The notes: generated by a model from the sequence alone, not told the origin. Counted from the first letter of the stretch, positions 47,831-60,560 are shown. The stretch is 64,000 bases of DNA from Chenopodium formosanum (GCA_024500155.1 CM044858.1:33027786-33091785); one strand, 5' to 3'. A program made the numbers and translations.

Positions 47831-49543
47831 CTGACTATAACACTCTAATAATTCTCTCTTTAAACCTGTGAGTACCTTGAACAAAATCCAAGAGAATTAC
47901 TGGTGTGCTACCGCCACGTGTTCAAACGTTAAGGCTATATCAGAAATTAACAGCAAAAAAACTAATTCAATTGTAAATAAGTTTTAAAATCAACAAACAA
48001 AACCAAATTAAGTCTTACAACATGAAACTATTAAGGCCCTTATTCAAAACCCAAACTAGTAAAAGTAGTATATAAATGAAACGGAGTTTAAATAAATTTA
48101 AAAGTAAGTAGCAAAATAAGTTGTGAAAAGTAACCAACACTCCACTCAAAATCCCACCACCTTGATGCAAATTCTTAATATGTAAAAACCTGTGGTTAAT
48201 CTGCTCCCCAATATTACAAGTGTAAAAATTGGATCGTCGCAGGGTCATTGAAAGGCGAAGGCCAGAACCAAAGAAAGACACACAAAAGCATGCAATCAGC
48301 AACGCTGAGTACATACAAGCTACGAAAAAATAATAAGAAATCCCTAGCATGCTACTAATATTCAATCATCACAAACAATTAAATTATAGACTCAATACAC
48401 GACTCTACAGTCAACTTTACTAAGACTTCACTAGTTAATAATAGTTAAGTCAATTCATTTTATTTATCGGATTTAGCAATAGACAAGGTTGTCCTCCCAT
48501 GCTCCATTTGGAACATCAATAAAAGAAAAACCCCATGCCTCCTTTCAGAAACATCAATAACATCCAATGGCCACGGGCGTGACTCCGTGACCATAGTAGT
48601 ATGAGATCTCATCTAACTCCTTATAATTTTTAAAAAGTATTTGAACAAGAGACTCGTAGATCAGACATCCTCTAGAAAAGTGCTCGTGTACCCCAACCCT
48701 TGATTGTCATTACTCTATATTTGCACAAATCTAGAGTTTTATTGCTCATCCATCTTGCACTTTACGTGATTTACAAGTTTAGACTTGGTGATGACTAGTA
48801 TGCAAACAATACAATCAATCCAATATCAATTCAATCAAGTAAATTAAACCAAGTTTCCAATTCAATTCTTGATTTATTATTGACAAGCATTATTTATTAT
48901 TGGTTTCTTTAACTCCCTCGGTGTATAAACACCTTGAGTGCATAAAGCACCCCAAAACCTTATATAACCTCGTCTTATAAGACTTAAATTCTTCATTTAC
49001 TCATTCTATCTCAATGATCATAAACGAGTAATAAATAAATCATTCCACATATTCACGTACCTTTGCCTCTAGGCACATCTTACAAAATTAATGCATAAAT
49101 AATACTTACAAAGTAGATTCATACACAACATACAGAAATCACAATGTATAACCAAAGAATTAAGCTCAGTCTTCTTCATACATGATACTAAGTTCTCGAT
49201 ACATCCCTAAATATGCTTCTAAAGGCAAGGTTTCGTACTTGTAAGTACCTTGAATAAACGAGTTGATTGGCCACTTTAGAAACTAGAAGTCGCCTTCTAC
49301 GAAGTACTCTCCTAAACCAAACAACAAGAACTAAATCAATACTCAAGCAAATAAATTTACAGCAATACCAAACTATTTTAAAACCTCTTAAACCATCAAA
49401 ATAATGCCTTTAAGTTGTTCACATTAGTCAAAGTTAATAATACAATAATTCATCTATAAGTTTATATGTTAAAATCATGAAAATATAGCTTATAACATAA
49501 AATTCCAGCAACTTTAAAGTGAAGAACAAAATCTAAAAATTTA

Positions 49544-49755
49544 GGGCTTGTTTAGCATTGTTTTTTATTTTCACTTTTTTGTTTCTTTGAAAACAAACAG
49601 GATACAAGAAAAAGGTGTTTCCACTTTTCTGTTGTCAATTTTCAAAATTATCATGATTTTAATGAGTTTGTCTAATTTTTATTATATTATATGACATATA
49701 GCATATGAGTTTGAAAACCAAAAAACAGAAAACCACAACGATGCCAAACGAACCA
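49544..49755. mobile_element. Tourist-like MITE, second family
   Basis: It begins GGGCTTGTTTAGCATTGTTTT and ends ACGATGCCAAACGAACCA, imperfect inverted repeats. TTA lies on both sides (49541-49543 and 49756-49758). It is 212 bp with no coding capacity. Confidence 0.75.
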
Positions 49756-49863
49756 TTAGTTTAAGATTATAAAACAACCCCATAAACATATATACTTGAA
49801 ATAATCATTATAAAGTAGGCTACTTGTTTAAAACCCAAAAATACACCAATTCAATGTAGTTAG

Positions 49864-50350
49864 TGTTTTGGGTGTTTTTGTCCCTCAGGAGAGTTACAGC
49901 TCGAAGACTGGTCCGGAGCGGCATGTACCTGCAAGACAAACGGAAACACCGATTGGTAGGTGCTCCGCCTCCGACGATCAAGTTAGTAACTTGAAAGGAG
50001 AGAAAAAGGTGCGGAAATTTAGGTGGGGATCTGCTAGGATTTCTAGCTCAGTTGTCTCTATCAAAGGGACAGTTTGTAATAAATGGAAAAACGTTGCCCT
50101 CCAAAATAGGGGAATCTCCCTATTTATAGGGTCCTTGGGAATTGTGCCCCTGATTAGGTCACATAACCCTAATCAGTGGTGGGCTGCGCCGCATTGCGGC
50201 GTTCTCGGGATTTGGGCCTGAAGGCCGTCATTTCCCCAAATATCTGGGATGACACGTGTCAAGCAGGGATAGGTCCACTTTGGGTCATCCTTGGGCTGAC
50301 ACGTGTCGCCCTCTGGTTGGTCCACATGGCGGAGTAAAATACCCTAAACA
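49864..50350 (-). repeat. 3' LTR of the Tat-lineage element
   Basis: It runs TGTTTTGGGTG to ACCCTAAACA in plus-strand reading. Two GACACGTGTC palindromes and a TATAAATA box (minus strand, 50121-50128) match those of the other LTR. The 117-residue frame at 49868-50221 lies wholly in the LTR and is not a gene. Confidence 0.93.
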
Positions 50351-50362
50351 TTTGCCCCTCAC
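50351..50362 (-). other. Polypurine tract of the Tat-lineage element
   Basis: On the minus strand TGAGGGGCAAA lies directly before the LTR start TGTTTAGGGTA. Confidence 0.75.
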
Positions 50363-50378
50363 AGATGTGACGTGGCAC

Positions 50379-50498
50379 GCCACGTGGCATCTGTAACACG
50401 TGTCACTCTTTGAATGGTGGTAATTTTACCGCCAAAATTTTACTATTCACCTTCTGGGTAAATTACAGGAATACCCCTTCATTTACCCTCTTTATATA
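50379..50498 (+). promoter_or_regulatory. Putative promoter of the opposite-strand gene
   Basis: The palindrome GCCACGTGGC (50379-50388) and an ACACGTGT (50396-50403) contain the G-box core CACGTG or ACGTG. A TATA box, TTATATA, lies about 90-115 bases further on (50492-50498). The ATG of the opposite-strand gene is at 50731. Spacing and order fit a plant RNA polymerase II promoter that reads away from the 3' LTR into the element. Confidence 0.55.
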
Positions 50499-50730
50499 GC
50501 CGTTTACCCTCATATTTTTGTACGTTTCACAACAATTTTCAGAGTAAACTTAGAGAGAATCCTGAAAGAGAGCAGAAGTCACCCGTCTGTGTCAAGCGCA
50601 AGTTTAAGAAAACTCAGCCTCTTCAACACAGGCGGACCCGTCTACCTTCAGATCTCAAATCTAAAGGTACCGTCTCTGACTCTCTCAGCTCTTTTTTCAT
50701 TTCACCGCTTGTATATATTCCTTGCAATAA

Positions 50731-53519
50731 ATGGATTCATCACCAACACACACGGCACAACCTAGGGTAGAATCCAGCCGTTCACCAGGGACGGCTGAGT
50801 CTAGGACTGGTAGTGCCGTCTCAGGGTGTTGGGACCACCCTCATGCTTGGATTCCGACCATTTACGCGTCTGTGCAGGACACAATGGCTCGGACTATGCA
50901 GACGGCACAGGATCCCAATTATAGGAGCGAAGGCTCAGGCGGCCAAACGCCTGAGGGAGAGGCGTTTGGCTCTGAACACCAGACGGCTCCGGAGAGATCC
51001 CCTCCGCATGGCCCCCCAACTCCTCCTGACTCGTTTTTGGACGAGTGTGACCAAGGCGGTGAGGAGGCCGCCTCAGCTTCCGTTTCCCAATCTGGGGAGG
51101 AGACAGGAAGCGGACTTGACGTCTCTTCCTCAGAGAGCAGTGACGATCTTCCTCCGCTTGAGGATAGTGAGGAAGAATAAAAGAAGAAATGGAAGGAGAA
51201 GCACGATCCCTTCAAAATCCACGTCTCCATGAAAGACATAGACCTCATGGAAAAAGGTCTTAAAAACTTTTTGAAGATGCACCCAATGGGAGACGGGTGG
51301 AAAATAAGGGTGCCTCCCCCAGACGGCACCGTTTCCTAGGAAGACGAAGAACGAAATGCTAACGGCTACTTCGGCTGTTATGAAGCGACGTTCAAGGCAG
51401 GTCTTCGCTTCCCCCTTCACGAGGCGGTGAAAGCAATTTTGAGAGGCTATGGCCTCGGAGTCTGGCAACTTACCCCCAACTCTTGGGCAAATATTATGGG
51501 GTATGTTGCCGCCTGTGAATTCCAAGGAATTCACCCCGGCTGGGAAGCCTTTGCTAAGATGCATTATCTTAGTCGCAACCCAGGCGGGTACAGAGCGTGG
51601 TATACTCTAACCACGTTCCCTCAATACATGATGACCTTGGACAAGGTCTCAAAATTTGACGGCTGGAAGCACAGATTCTATCTGCTGACGGCTCCCACCA
51701 GGCGGGAGAACTTCGAGCTCCGCCAGTACAATAAGAAGCCCGACCTTCTGGGTCGGAAATGCTGTCTTCCCTGGATCCCGGATGAGGACTTCGACAAAAT
51801 AATTGAGGCTGACTTCTTCGGCCTCACAGACGCCACATTGTCAGCCGGGGAGACAATAAAAGTCCCCAAGAACTGGATCCCTAAGAGCGCCTGGCTCAGG
51901 GACGAATGCTTTCTAGCCGCCTGCGGGCTAGGGCACATGTTCACCAAACGTATGAGCCTGAATACTTTCCGTCTGTAGTACTTTTGTGTCGGAAATGTTT
52001 TTGATGATGTACTAATTGATTTCCCTTTTGTTTTTGCAGAAGAAGCTTTGAACATGTTGCCAAACGAGAAGACCCCCAGACGGTCCTCTGCGCAGATCCG
52101 CAGTGACTTGGCGGAGGACCAGGCACGGGAGCTCAAGGCTAAGGTAAACGCCTGACCTCTTTTTGCGAGTTTACTTTCAAAGTTTTCTTCCTCCGACTGC
52201 TATCATTAACTTGTTTTATTTTTTCAGGGAGGAGAGGTGGACAAGACGTTTGAGAAAAAACTCAAACGGGCTAGGGAGGAGACCACCGCCTCTAACCCCA
52301 GCAAGTCCTCAAAAAAGGCCACCTCCACTGCAATTCCCAACGCCCCAGTCGGGAGACAAATGCGGATAGGGGGGAGGAATGAGAGAGTGTCCGGCTCTGT
52401 TGGCCTTGACTTGGCCAGCCCCCTATCTGCAACCGGGGGGTTTACCACGCCTGCCAGCAGCTCTCGCCTGGCCGGCTCTGCAGGTAAGAACCCTTTTGAA
52501 TCCCCGCCTGAGCTGGGATGGCCGTTGCGAGTGAAAACACACTCCCAGCAGACGTCATCCTCAGACGGTCGAAACCAGATGGGCGCTGCTTTAGTATCTC
52601 AATCTGACGCTGATTATGGTGCAGATCAATCTCCCCGTTGGCCAGACGTCCAGAAGCATGCCAAGGCCATGCTGGATGCTGTCAGCAAACGGGATAAGGA
52701 TACTATCCCGGGGATTGAGACGTTCAACCTTGAACGTATTCTGACCCTCCTGGCTGAGGTAAGACACCTGAACAATTTTTCAATAATTTTCTCCAAGTCT
52801 TTCTCCGCCTGCACTACTAACCTTGTTTGTTTTTGCAGGCTCTACTACGGGTAGACGGGCTCAAGCGTCCTTACACCCGCAAGCGGGATGAGGTAAGACG
52901 GGCCAAGCAGTCCGCCTCAGAAGCCAATAATGTTGCTTTATACTCGTGCATAATTGACGATCTTGAAACTAAAGCAACCTAAATGACACAAGCGGCCAAG
53001 ATTCAAGAGCTGGAGACGGATCTGCAGGCGGCCAAGAAAAGGGCTGAGGATGCCGAGGCGGCCCAAAAACAGGAGGAGGTGGACCTCCCCAAGCTCAGGG
53101 AGGACCTCAAGAAGGCCCAGGAAGACCTCCAAAAGCTTCAAGGAGTCTCTTCAGAGAATGCTGATCTGAAGAGCAAAATTGCTAAGTTGGAGAAAGAGGC
53201 GGCCAAAGCTCAGGATAACTTCCGAGCAACTCTCCAGGCGGATCAAAACCGACTAGTTGCTAAGATGGCCGCTGACAACGAGGCTATGATGAGGATCCCC
53301 TGGAACGCCTTGTATCCTGAAAAGGATTATGGCGTCTAGGCTCTGGCTCACAAGTATGCTGATGAAGTTATATACTTGAGAGAGAAGGGTAAGCCAGAGC
53401 CTGAGTCCTTCCTCGCCTGGGCTGAAACTGAGCATCCCGAGCCTGAGGCTGAAGCTCCAGGGACTGAAGCTCCTGAAGAAGGGGAGAAGGGCCAGGAGGG
53501 ACCGTCTGCAGGGCAATGA
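50731..53519 (+). pseudogene. Opposite-strand extra gene (aORF), 'putative gypsy type transposon' domain plus coiled coil, broken by stops
   Basis: Four exons are predicted: 50731-51949, 52040-52143, 52228-52758 and 52839-53519. All three introns (90, 84 and 80 bp) are GT-AG and splicing keeps one frame of 845 codons including the stop. The N-terminal part is Ser/Pro-rich and ends in an acidic run. Residues about 200-405 match the pattern of Pfam Transposase_28, with GLRFPLHEAVKAIL, LTPNSWANI and WKHRFYLL. The middle is basic and low in complexity. Residues about 620-790 form a charged coiled coil (KIQELETDLQAAKKRAEDAE), then an acidic tail. Stops at 51178-51180, 51337-51339, 52980-52982 and 53337-53339 break it. 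The function of this family is not known; despite its name no transposase motif is visible. Confidence 0.75.
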
Positions 53520-54610
53520 TTTCAGCAGCTGTGTGCCAATTTCTCTTTTTTTTTATTTTTTCTGCGACAGTATGCCATTAGTTTGCTTTTCCGGCCTGTG
53601 TGCCGAGTGTATTTGTATCTTTACCGGCTGAGGAGCCGTGTTCAACAACAATTTCTCTTTTCCCGGACGGGGTCCGGATAACATTTGCCCCACCACAACC
53701 GTTTGGTTGGGTGGATAATTAATGAATGCACCGACTGAGTCGGTTTTGATCTTTTTTGCGCTTGTGTTTGCACTTTTCAAATTTTTTGCATTTTTAATTT
53801 TTGCCTAACTTATCAAAAGCATGCGGCGAATTTTGCCTAACTTATCAAAAGTATGCGGCTGTCCTTGCCCCTGGACGGCTGTGTGGTTGGTTTCAAATGG
53901 AGTTAGTTGATTGACTTGGGAACGTCTGATGCTGCAAAGAGCATGATACGTTTGTAAGTCAATCAATCACAGTAGTGATTGCCCCAAACCAAGTACACAG
54001 CCGTACATTAACAGGCGTTTCAGCTTCTAGCTAGACGGTGTTGTCCGTCTAAGTAGAGTTCATATAGCCATTGCACAACTCTTTTGCCCCAAACTAGGAT
54101 GTGTACAATTTAAAAACGAAAAAATGCTAAGTAAGAACTGCAGTCGGTCGCCGACTGATGTCCCTGGATATCCGGGTTCCGAAACCTGACCGTTCCTTAG
54201 ACTGTTCAGGTCAGACGGCTATGAATGGCTGATTCAGCCGTCCAATTGTGGCCGCCTGCATTGGTACGTAGAGTAAGCAAGTTGGCTTCTCTCTGCGACG
54301 ATTACACCCGGAGGGGTGTCGCCGGACGCCTTTGTCCATGTTGGGACAAGCGAATTTATGGGTGAAGCAGCCATCCGGCCTTTGGCCTCTGGTCTTGTTT
54401 TAAACCGGCTGTATAGCCACTAAGCGTTTTTGTGCTTAGCTTAATTATCTGGCCATGGCCTCTCGTCAATTAGACGTTACTTCAATTTTCAAGTATCAAA
54501 CTCAGAGAAATAAACAGGTGACCCGTCTGAAATTCAGACGGGGCATAAGACAAGTAAAAAGCAATTTCTCATTAATGTACTTCTTGTTTTTTAAAAAAAA
54601 TTACAAAATC
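53520..54610. other. Non-coding spacer between the opposite-strand gene and pol
   Basis: The two genes converge here, so both 3' ends lie in this stretch. A direct repeat of about 31 bp, TTTTGCCTAACTTATCAAAA followed by GCATGCGGC or GTATGCGGC, lies at about 53800-53860. CCGTCTG/AGACGG words are frequent. No further frame is supported. Confidence 0.6.
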
Positions 54611-55906
54611 TCAGAAGTAGTATTTTTTCAAATTATCTACATTCCAAGTTCTAGGCAGGCGCCTACCGTCTGGAGTTTCCAAGCGGTAGGTGCCGTCTCT
54701 TACTTCTTCATAAATCCGGTAGGGGCCTTCCCAATTAGGAGTTAGCTTTCCAAGCTCATTGGCCCTACCAGTTGCCTCCATTTTCCGTAACACTAGGTCG
54801 TCCACTTTCAAAGGACGCATGTGTACTCTCTTGTTGTAGGCTCCTGTCATTCTCAGACGGTAAATCTCATGACGCAAGGCGGCATTGCCCCTGCGTTCTG
54901 GGAGTGAGTCCAATGTCAAGCGCATTGCCTCCCAGTTTGCCTCTTCATCATAAAGCAGGACTCTGAGAGTCGGCTCATAGTGTTCAATGGGCAAGACGGC
55001 TTCAGCACCGTAAACCATAAGAAATGGGGTTTCACCGGTTGCCCCCTTTGCTGTTGTCCGGATGGCCCATAGGACATAGATTAATTCCTCAGCCCATAAG
55101 CCACCGGCTCTTTCAATTTTCTTCTTAATGCCGTCTGAGATCAGCTTGTTGAAGGCTTCAACTTGGCCGTTTGCTTGGGGGCGGCCGACTCATGCAAAAT
55201 AACTTGAGATCCCTTGATCTCCCAACCAAGTTTTTAGCTGAGGCGTCTCAAACTGAGGACCATTATCAAACACCATGGACATAGGGACCCCATATCGGGT
55301 GATAACATTCTTCCAGATGAAGAAAATGACGTCTGATGTCTTGATGTTCTTTACCGCCTCAGCCTCTACCCACTTGGTAAAGTAATCCACAACCACCAAG
55401 ATGTAACGCTTTCCGCCTGGAGAAGGCGTATAAGGACCCAAAATGTCCATGCCCCATTTTGCAAATGGGATTGGGCTGTGGATGGCCGTCAGATCAATAA
55501 CCGGACGGTGAATGAGTTTGCCAAATTTCTGGCACTTGTCACATTTTCTCACCAATTCCTTGGCGTCTGCCTCTAGAGTGGGCCAAAAGTAATGTCGTCT
55601 GGCTCTGACGGCTAGAGATCTGCCGCCTATGTGGGAGGCGCAGAATCCCGAGTGCAAGTCTTCGAGAACTTCCTTCCCCTTTTCTGGGGTTACACACTTC
55701 AAAAGAGGCTTAAGAAACCCCGCCTTGAAGAGCTCTCCATTTCTCAACTCGAAGCTTGCGGCTCGCTTTTTCAGAACGGCTGCCTCCTGTGGCGAATCAG
55801 GAAGTGTACCGTCTGAGAGGTATGCCCGAATGCCATCCATCCAGGTAGAGCTTCGGTCTAGGACTCCAATGGGATCTTCATAGATGCTTCTTTTTTCAAG
55901 TACTTC
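54611..55906 (-). pseudogene. Integrase of the Tat-lineage element
   Basis: A single frame interrupted by one stop (TGA at 55190-55192). The zinc-binding N-terminus shows H-x5-H...CDKCQ (about 55680-55510). The core shows the three acidic residues: D in GMDILGPY, D in VFDNGPQFE and E in QANGQVEAFNK, the last after the stop. The C-terminal part begins near MVYGAEAVLPIE and ends LGKLTPNWEGPYRI...NLKKYYF. Integrases insert the cDNA copy into the genome. The intact motif order shows that decay is recent. Confidence 0.9.
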
Positions 55907-57855
55907 CTAAAAGACTGACCGAGGCATATCATGGCAGGCGAAGGATGCAAGCTTTGATAGTGCATCCGCCTGGTTATTATCAGACCTGGGTACTTGATTC
56001 AAATGAAACTCCTCAAGTGACCCAGCCTCTTCTTTGACCGCCTGAAGATATTTGATCATAGCCGGGTGAGTTGCCTCAAATATTCCCTCATATTGGCTAA
56101 CGACCAACTGTGAATCAGAGTAGGCGTCAATTTTTGTTGCCCCTGCCGCCTTACACATGCGGATTCCGGCTAGCAAGGCTTCATATTCCGCCTCATTGTT
56201 TGAGGCCTGAAACTTGAACCGTAGTGCATACTCATATCTGTCCCCCTAGGAGACTCATAAATTACGCCTGCACCACAGCCGTTCTTTGTAGAACTCCCGT
56301 CTACATACACTTTCCAAACCTGATCAAGATTATCCGGAGCCACCGGACGGGTCATTTCCACAATGAAGTCGGCAAACGCCTGACCTTTCACTGCCTTTCT
56401 TGGTTCGTAAGTGATTTCAAGACTTTGCATTTCAATAGCCCATTTTAACATTCTGCCGGATGACTCCAAGGTAGACATTGGCCGCTTGAGTGGCTGGTCG
56501 GTGTAAATCACCACCGGATGAGCCAGAAAGTAAGGTTTCAATTTTTTGAATGCCATGTACAAAGCAAGGCCAAAATTTTCAACCACGGGGTACCGAAGTT
56601 CAGCATTTTTAAAAACATGGCTAATGAAGTAAACCGGGAGCTGAACGCCGTCTCGCTCAGCAAGGAGAACGGCACTGAGAGCATGATCTGAGACGGCTAA
56701 ATACATATACAACGTCTCCCTAGGTAGAGGACTGACCAGCCTAGGCAGAGAGTGCAGATGCTCTTTTAGCTTCTGGAATGCCGTCTCAGCATCATCTCCC
56801 CATTCAAACCTGGTCTTCTTCCTGATTGCTTGGAAGAAGTAAAGGCATTTGTCACCTGACCGGCTGAGGAACCTCCCCAAGGCCGCCAGGCAACCAGTTA
56901 GTCTCTGAACTTCCTTGACAGAACGGGGTGACTTCATGTCAATTACCGCCTGTATCTTTTCGGGGTTAGCCTCTATCCCCCTTTGATCAATCAGGAATCC
57001 GAGAAACTTCCCAGACTCAACACCAAAGACGCATTTCTTGGGGTTTAACATGACCTTATGCCGCCTGAGGGTGGTGAATGTTTCTCGGAGATCAGCAAGG
57101 TGATCCGTCTGTTGCTTGGATTTGACTATCATGTCGTCGATGTACGCCTCCACATTCCTCCCAATTTGATTAATGAAGACCGTATTAATCATCCGTTGGA
57201 AGGTGGCAGGCACATTTTTCAAGCCAAACGGCATCACAATATAACAGAATAACCCCAAATTAGTGACGAAAGCCGTCTTCTCTTGATCCTTTTTCCAGAG
57301 GGGTATCTGATGGAAGCCGGAGTATGCATCCATAAAGCTCATCAAGGCGTGTCCGGATGTAGAGTCGACCAGACTGTCGATCTTTGGAAGTGGGTAACTG
57401 TCCTTTGGACACGCCTTGTTGAGGTCTGTGTAGTCAACACACATGCGCCAGGTCCCATTCGGTTTCTTAACAAGGACCACATTGGCCACCCAGTCGGGGA
57501 AATTGTAGGGCCGAATGAACCTGGCGTCTAGCAGCTTTTTGACTTCGGCAGCTGCCGCCTGACTTCTTTCCTCGCCATGGTTTCTTTTCTTTTGCCGGAT
57601 GGGCTTCTTTTTGGGATCCACAGCGAGTTTGTGGACAGCGAGATCCGGGCTGACGCCTGGCATCTCTTCCACTTCAAAGGCAAAGATGTCTTTGAATTAT
57701 TTCAGCAAAAGGTGCAAGCTTGCACCCAGAGTAGCATAAGCAACCGTCCCAACCTTCACCGTACGCTCTAGACGGCAATCGTCCAAAACGAGATCAATAT
57801 TTTCTCCAGCCGGTTGGGGACGGAGCTCGTCTGACCGTTCCCCGGTCAGTGATTG
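55907..57855 (-). pseudogene. Reverse transcriptase and RNase H of the Tat-lineage element
   Basis: Same frame as the protease. A TAG (57856-57858) separates them and a TAA lies at 57697-57699. RT carries YTDLNKACPKDSYPLP, FMDAYSGFHQI and the catalytic YIDDMIVKS. RNase H begins at VYVDGSSTKNGCGAG. A frameshift in the five-C run at 56242-56246 moves the second half of RNase H (with YSDSQLVV and PRSDNNQADALSKLA) to the integrase frame. A TAG at 55907-55909 follows. RT copies the RNA genome into DNA and RNase H removes the RNA strand; this copy cannot make the full enzyme. Confidence 0.92.
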
Positions 57856-58622
57856 CTATTTTTTCTCTTTCTTCACCTCCACCAGCAGAGGCGCTTTTCT
57901 TTTCTTACCAACGGCTGGTGGGGCAGGGTTGGCATCCTTGACAGCGCCAAGGTCTATTGGTTCCTTCTCTTGGCCGTCTGGGGCCAAAGTATCTTTCACG
58001 ACTGAGAGGTAGCACTCCTGAGCCGTCTTCTGATCCCCGTTCAGGGAACCAATAGAGCCATCATCCCGCTCATACTTGATGAGCATGAGAGACGGGATGA
58101 TCACCACCTTGGCTTCGTTGAGGGTTGGCCTACCAAGGATGATATTGTAGGCGGTCAACTCCTCCACGACCAAGAACCTGACGACAATATGTCGTCCTTG
58201 GCCTTTTTCTCCCAGCCGGATGGGCAAGTCAATTCTGCCGGCTGGGTAGACCATCCCACCCCCAAAACCAACCAAGGGGTGGGTGACCGGATGCATGCTG
58301 CTGGAGTTGTATTTCAGCTTCTGCAGGCACCGGAGGCTGATAATGTCCGACGAGCTGCCGGTGTCAATAAGGATCCGTCCAACCAGCTGGTTGGCAACCT
58401 TACATTCAATGACGACCGGGTCGTCATGCGGACGGCGGACGCTGCCCCTGTCCTTCTCAGTTATGAGGACGTCTGGGAAGGTGGAAGAAGCAGACGCCTG
58501 CTCATCATCATCCTTGTCCATCTTTCGAAGATGGCTCTTGGTGCCCCGGATGGTAGGGCCACCACATGAAAATCCGCCTGCTATAGTGTAGACCGGATCC
58601 TTGTCGGTATCCGAACTACTAG
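57856..58622 (-). pseudogene. Aspartic protease of the Tat-lineage element
   Basis: It carries the catalytic triplet in RILIDTGSSSDII and the second loop AYNIILGRPTLNEA, both typical of retropepsins that cut the polyprotein. It is in a different frame from gag: the shift falls in a five-G run (58629-58633). It ends at a TAG that probably replaced a sense codon within the polyprotein. Confidence 0.88.
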
Positions 58623-60548
58623 TAGGCTGGGGGTAGCCTTGGAGGACTGACCCTTGTTCTTCTTCTTTGCCCCAGCCGGGGACTTAGAAATGTAGGACTT
58701 TAGAAGCCCTTTGTCAGCCAGACGGTCCAACGTCCGCTGTAGACTGAAGCAGTCGTTGGTGTCATGGCCAACCTCCTCATGGAACTGGCAAAATTTATTT
58801 TTGTTCCGTGACTGGACGGAACTCTTCATTGGATTCGGCTTCTCAATAGACAGCCGGTCCTTTACCTCCATGAGGATGGAGTTTCAGTCTTTGTTAAACT
58901 CGTACTTGGGGACGTACGGTTTAAACTCTCTCTTTTTCTTCTGGGACGGCTGGTCAGAATCACTAATCGCCCAGACTTCTTTTCTCTTTTTGCTATCTTC
59001 TTTTTTATTACCCGGCTGAGCTCACCGGCTTTCTTTTTGTTTTTCAGACTTCTTGGAGTCTGACTGGCTACCAGGCGTGCAGAGGTCGGTAGCTTGTATG
59101 TAGCTCTCCGCCTCCCTCAGGGCCGCCTGTAGCGTAAATGCCCCTTTCCGAACGAGGTCGAACTTAAAAGCCGACCCGTCCTTCAGACCCTTGAAGAAGT
59201 CTGTAAAAGCTACCTCGTCAGACAGTCCCTGGATCTGTATTCTGACCAGGTTGAACCGCCTGACATATGAGTGTAGCCCTTCCTTCTCACCCTGCTTAAC
59301 GGTGCTCAAATCAAGGCTCGTTTTCTTAGCAGGGATGTTCATTGAGAAGTTGGTGGCAAACAAGAAGGCTAGCTTCTTGAAGCAATCGATTGAGCCGGCT
59401 GGCAAGTTGCCAAACCACTGTTGGGCAATGCCCTTCAGTGTAGCCGGGAAACATCGACACCAGGTGGCATCGTCCCAACCTTGTAAGCACATGAGGTTGG
59501 TGTATGCCATCAGGTGGTCTTCTGGGTTGGTGGTACCATCATAGGTGCCCACCAACACATTCTTAACCTTGGACGGCTGAGCCGCCTCGGTTATATTCTT
59601 GGCAAACGCAGAAGGTTGTTCACCAAGTTTGAGCAGCCGAAGCTGCCAGTCCAGAGGCTGGACGGGGGTATATGCCGCCTGTTCTCCAAAAGGAGGAGGC
59701 TGCAAGAACTGTAGGCCATATTGCCCATACTGTTCCTGAGGCGCATATGGGACAGACCCAATCATCAGCTGAGGTTCGGTATTGACGGTTTTGCCGCCTG
59801 TCCGACTCTCAAGTAAGGACTGTGAGTTCCTTACAGAAGTTTCTTTGAAGCTGTCTGGAAAGCTTGAAGTAGAGGCTAACTCAGACAGCTGCTGGTTTCT
59901 CCTCCGCTCGATGATGTGTCGAGCGTCGGAGGCTGTTTTCTTGCTGGTCCCCGGCTGTTCTTGCCGAGGCTGCCTCTGAGGACCAGTCGGCAGTATAATC
60001 TTCGACCAGTCAAGTCTAGAGGCCATCCTCTCCTTCTCCCTTTCTTTGTCTTTGGGATGGGGAGTTGGACGCCTGTCCTTGACGGGCTTTTTCTTCCCAA
60101 GAGTGGGAGACTTCTTAGCCGGCGGGCTCTTGCTAGAGCCTGCCTTATTTTTGTTGATCATGGCCTTGATTTCACCTTTGAAAGAGGTCATAAATTTCAT
60201 GAGCTCATCCCGGGTGACTGGGGCTTGACCTTTGGCCTTTTGGGTTTCCCCTTCTGGCCTTCCAGGTGGGCGCCTGCTTGGGCCCGCCTGGTCTACATTT
60301 CGCTCCAGTTGATCTCTGGAACGAATGGATTTAGAGATGAGGGAGCCATCTTTGGTTATGTAGGTCTCCACATCATTGTCTTCTTCTTCCTCCTCCTCAG
60401 TGAATACCTCTGGCTGAGGCTGAGGGGGAGGCTGAGGGATTTCAAAACCTTCCGGCTGAATAACCGGTTGTAAGTCCTCTTGGTTACCCGCCTGAGTAAC
60501 CGGACGTAGAGAAGTAGAATTGAGAATTGGTACAGAACTTTGAACCAT
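58581..60548 (-). pseudogene. Gag (capsid and nucleocapsid) of the Tat-lineage element
   Basis: The first Met after the primer site is at 60548. The N-terminal half is Pro/Gln- and Lys-rich. The capsid core shows VGTYDGTTNPEDHLMAYT, WCRCFPATLKGIAQQWF, LHSYVRRFN and FFKGL. A nucleocapsid finger FCQFHEEVGHDTNDC lies near 58780. Stops at 59022-59024 and 58884-58886 break it, the second 138 bases after the first. The first could arise from a CGA codon by C-to-T change. Gag forms the virus-like particle that packages the RNA. Confidence 0.88.
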
Positions 60549-60560
60549 CTTGAGGTACTC

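Noticed and set aside
47774..47835. LTR start at TGTTATATACCCCC (47774)
   Set aside because: The flanking five bases AAACC do not recur after 62148, whereas CTGAC at 47831-47835 does, so the start was placed at 47836.
49868..50221. 117-codon frame, repeated in a 132-codon frame at 60540-60938
   Set aside because: Both lie mainly in the LTRs of the Tat-lineage element, on the strand opposite to its RNA, and show no domain.
57058..60473. Many plus-strand frames of 60-185 codons
   Set aside because: They are shadows of the minus-strand gag-pol region.
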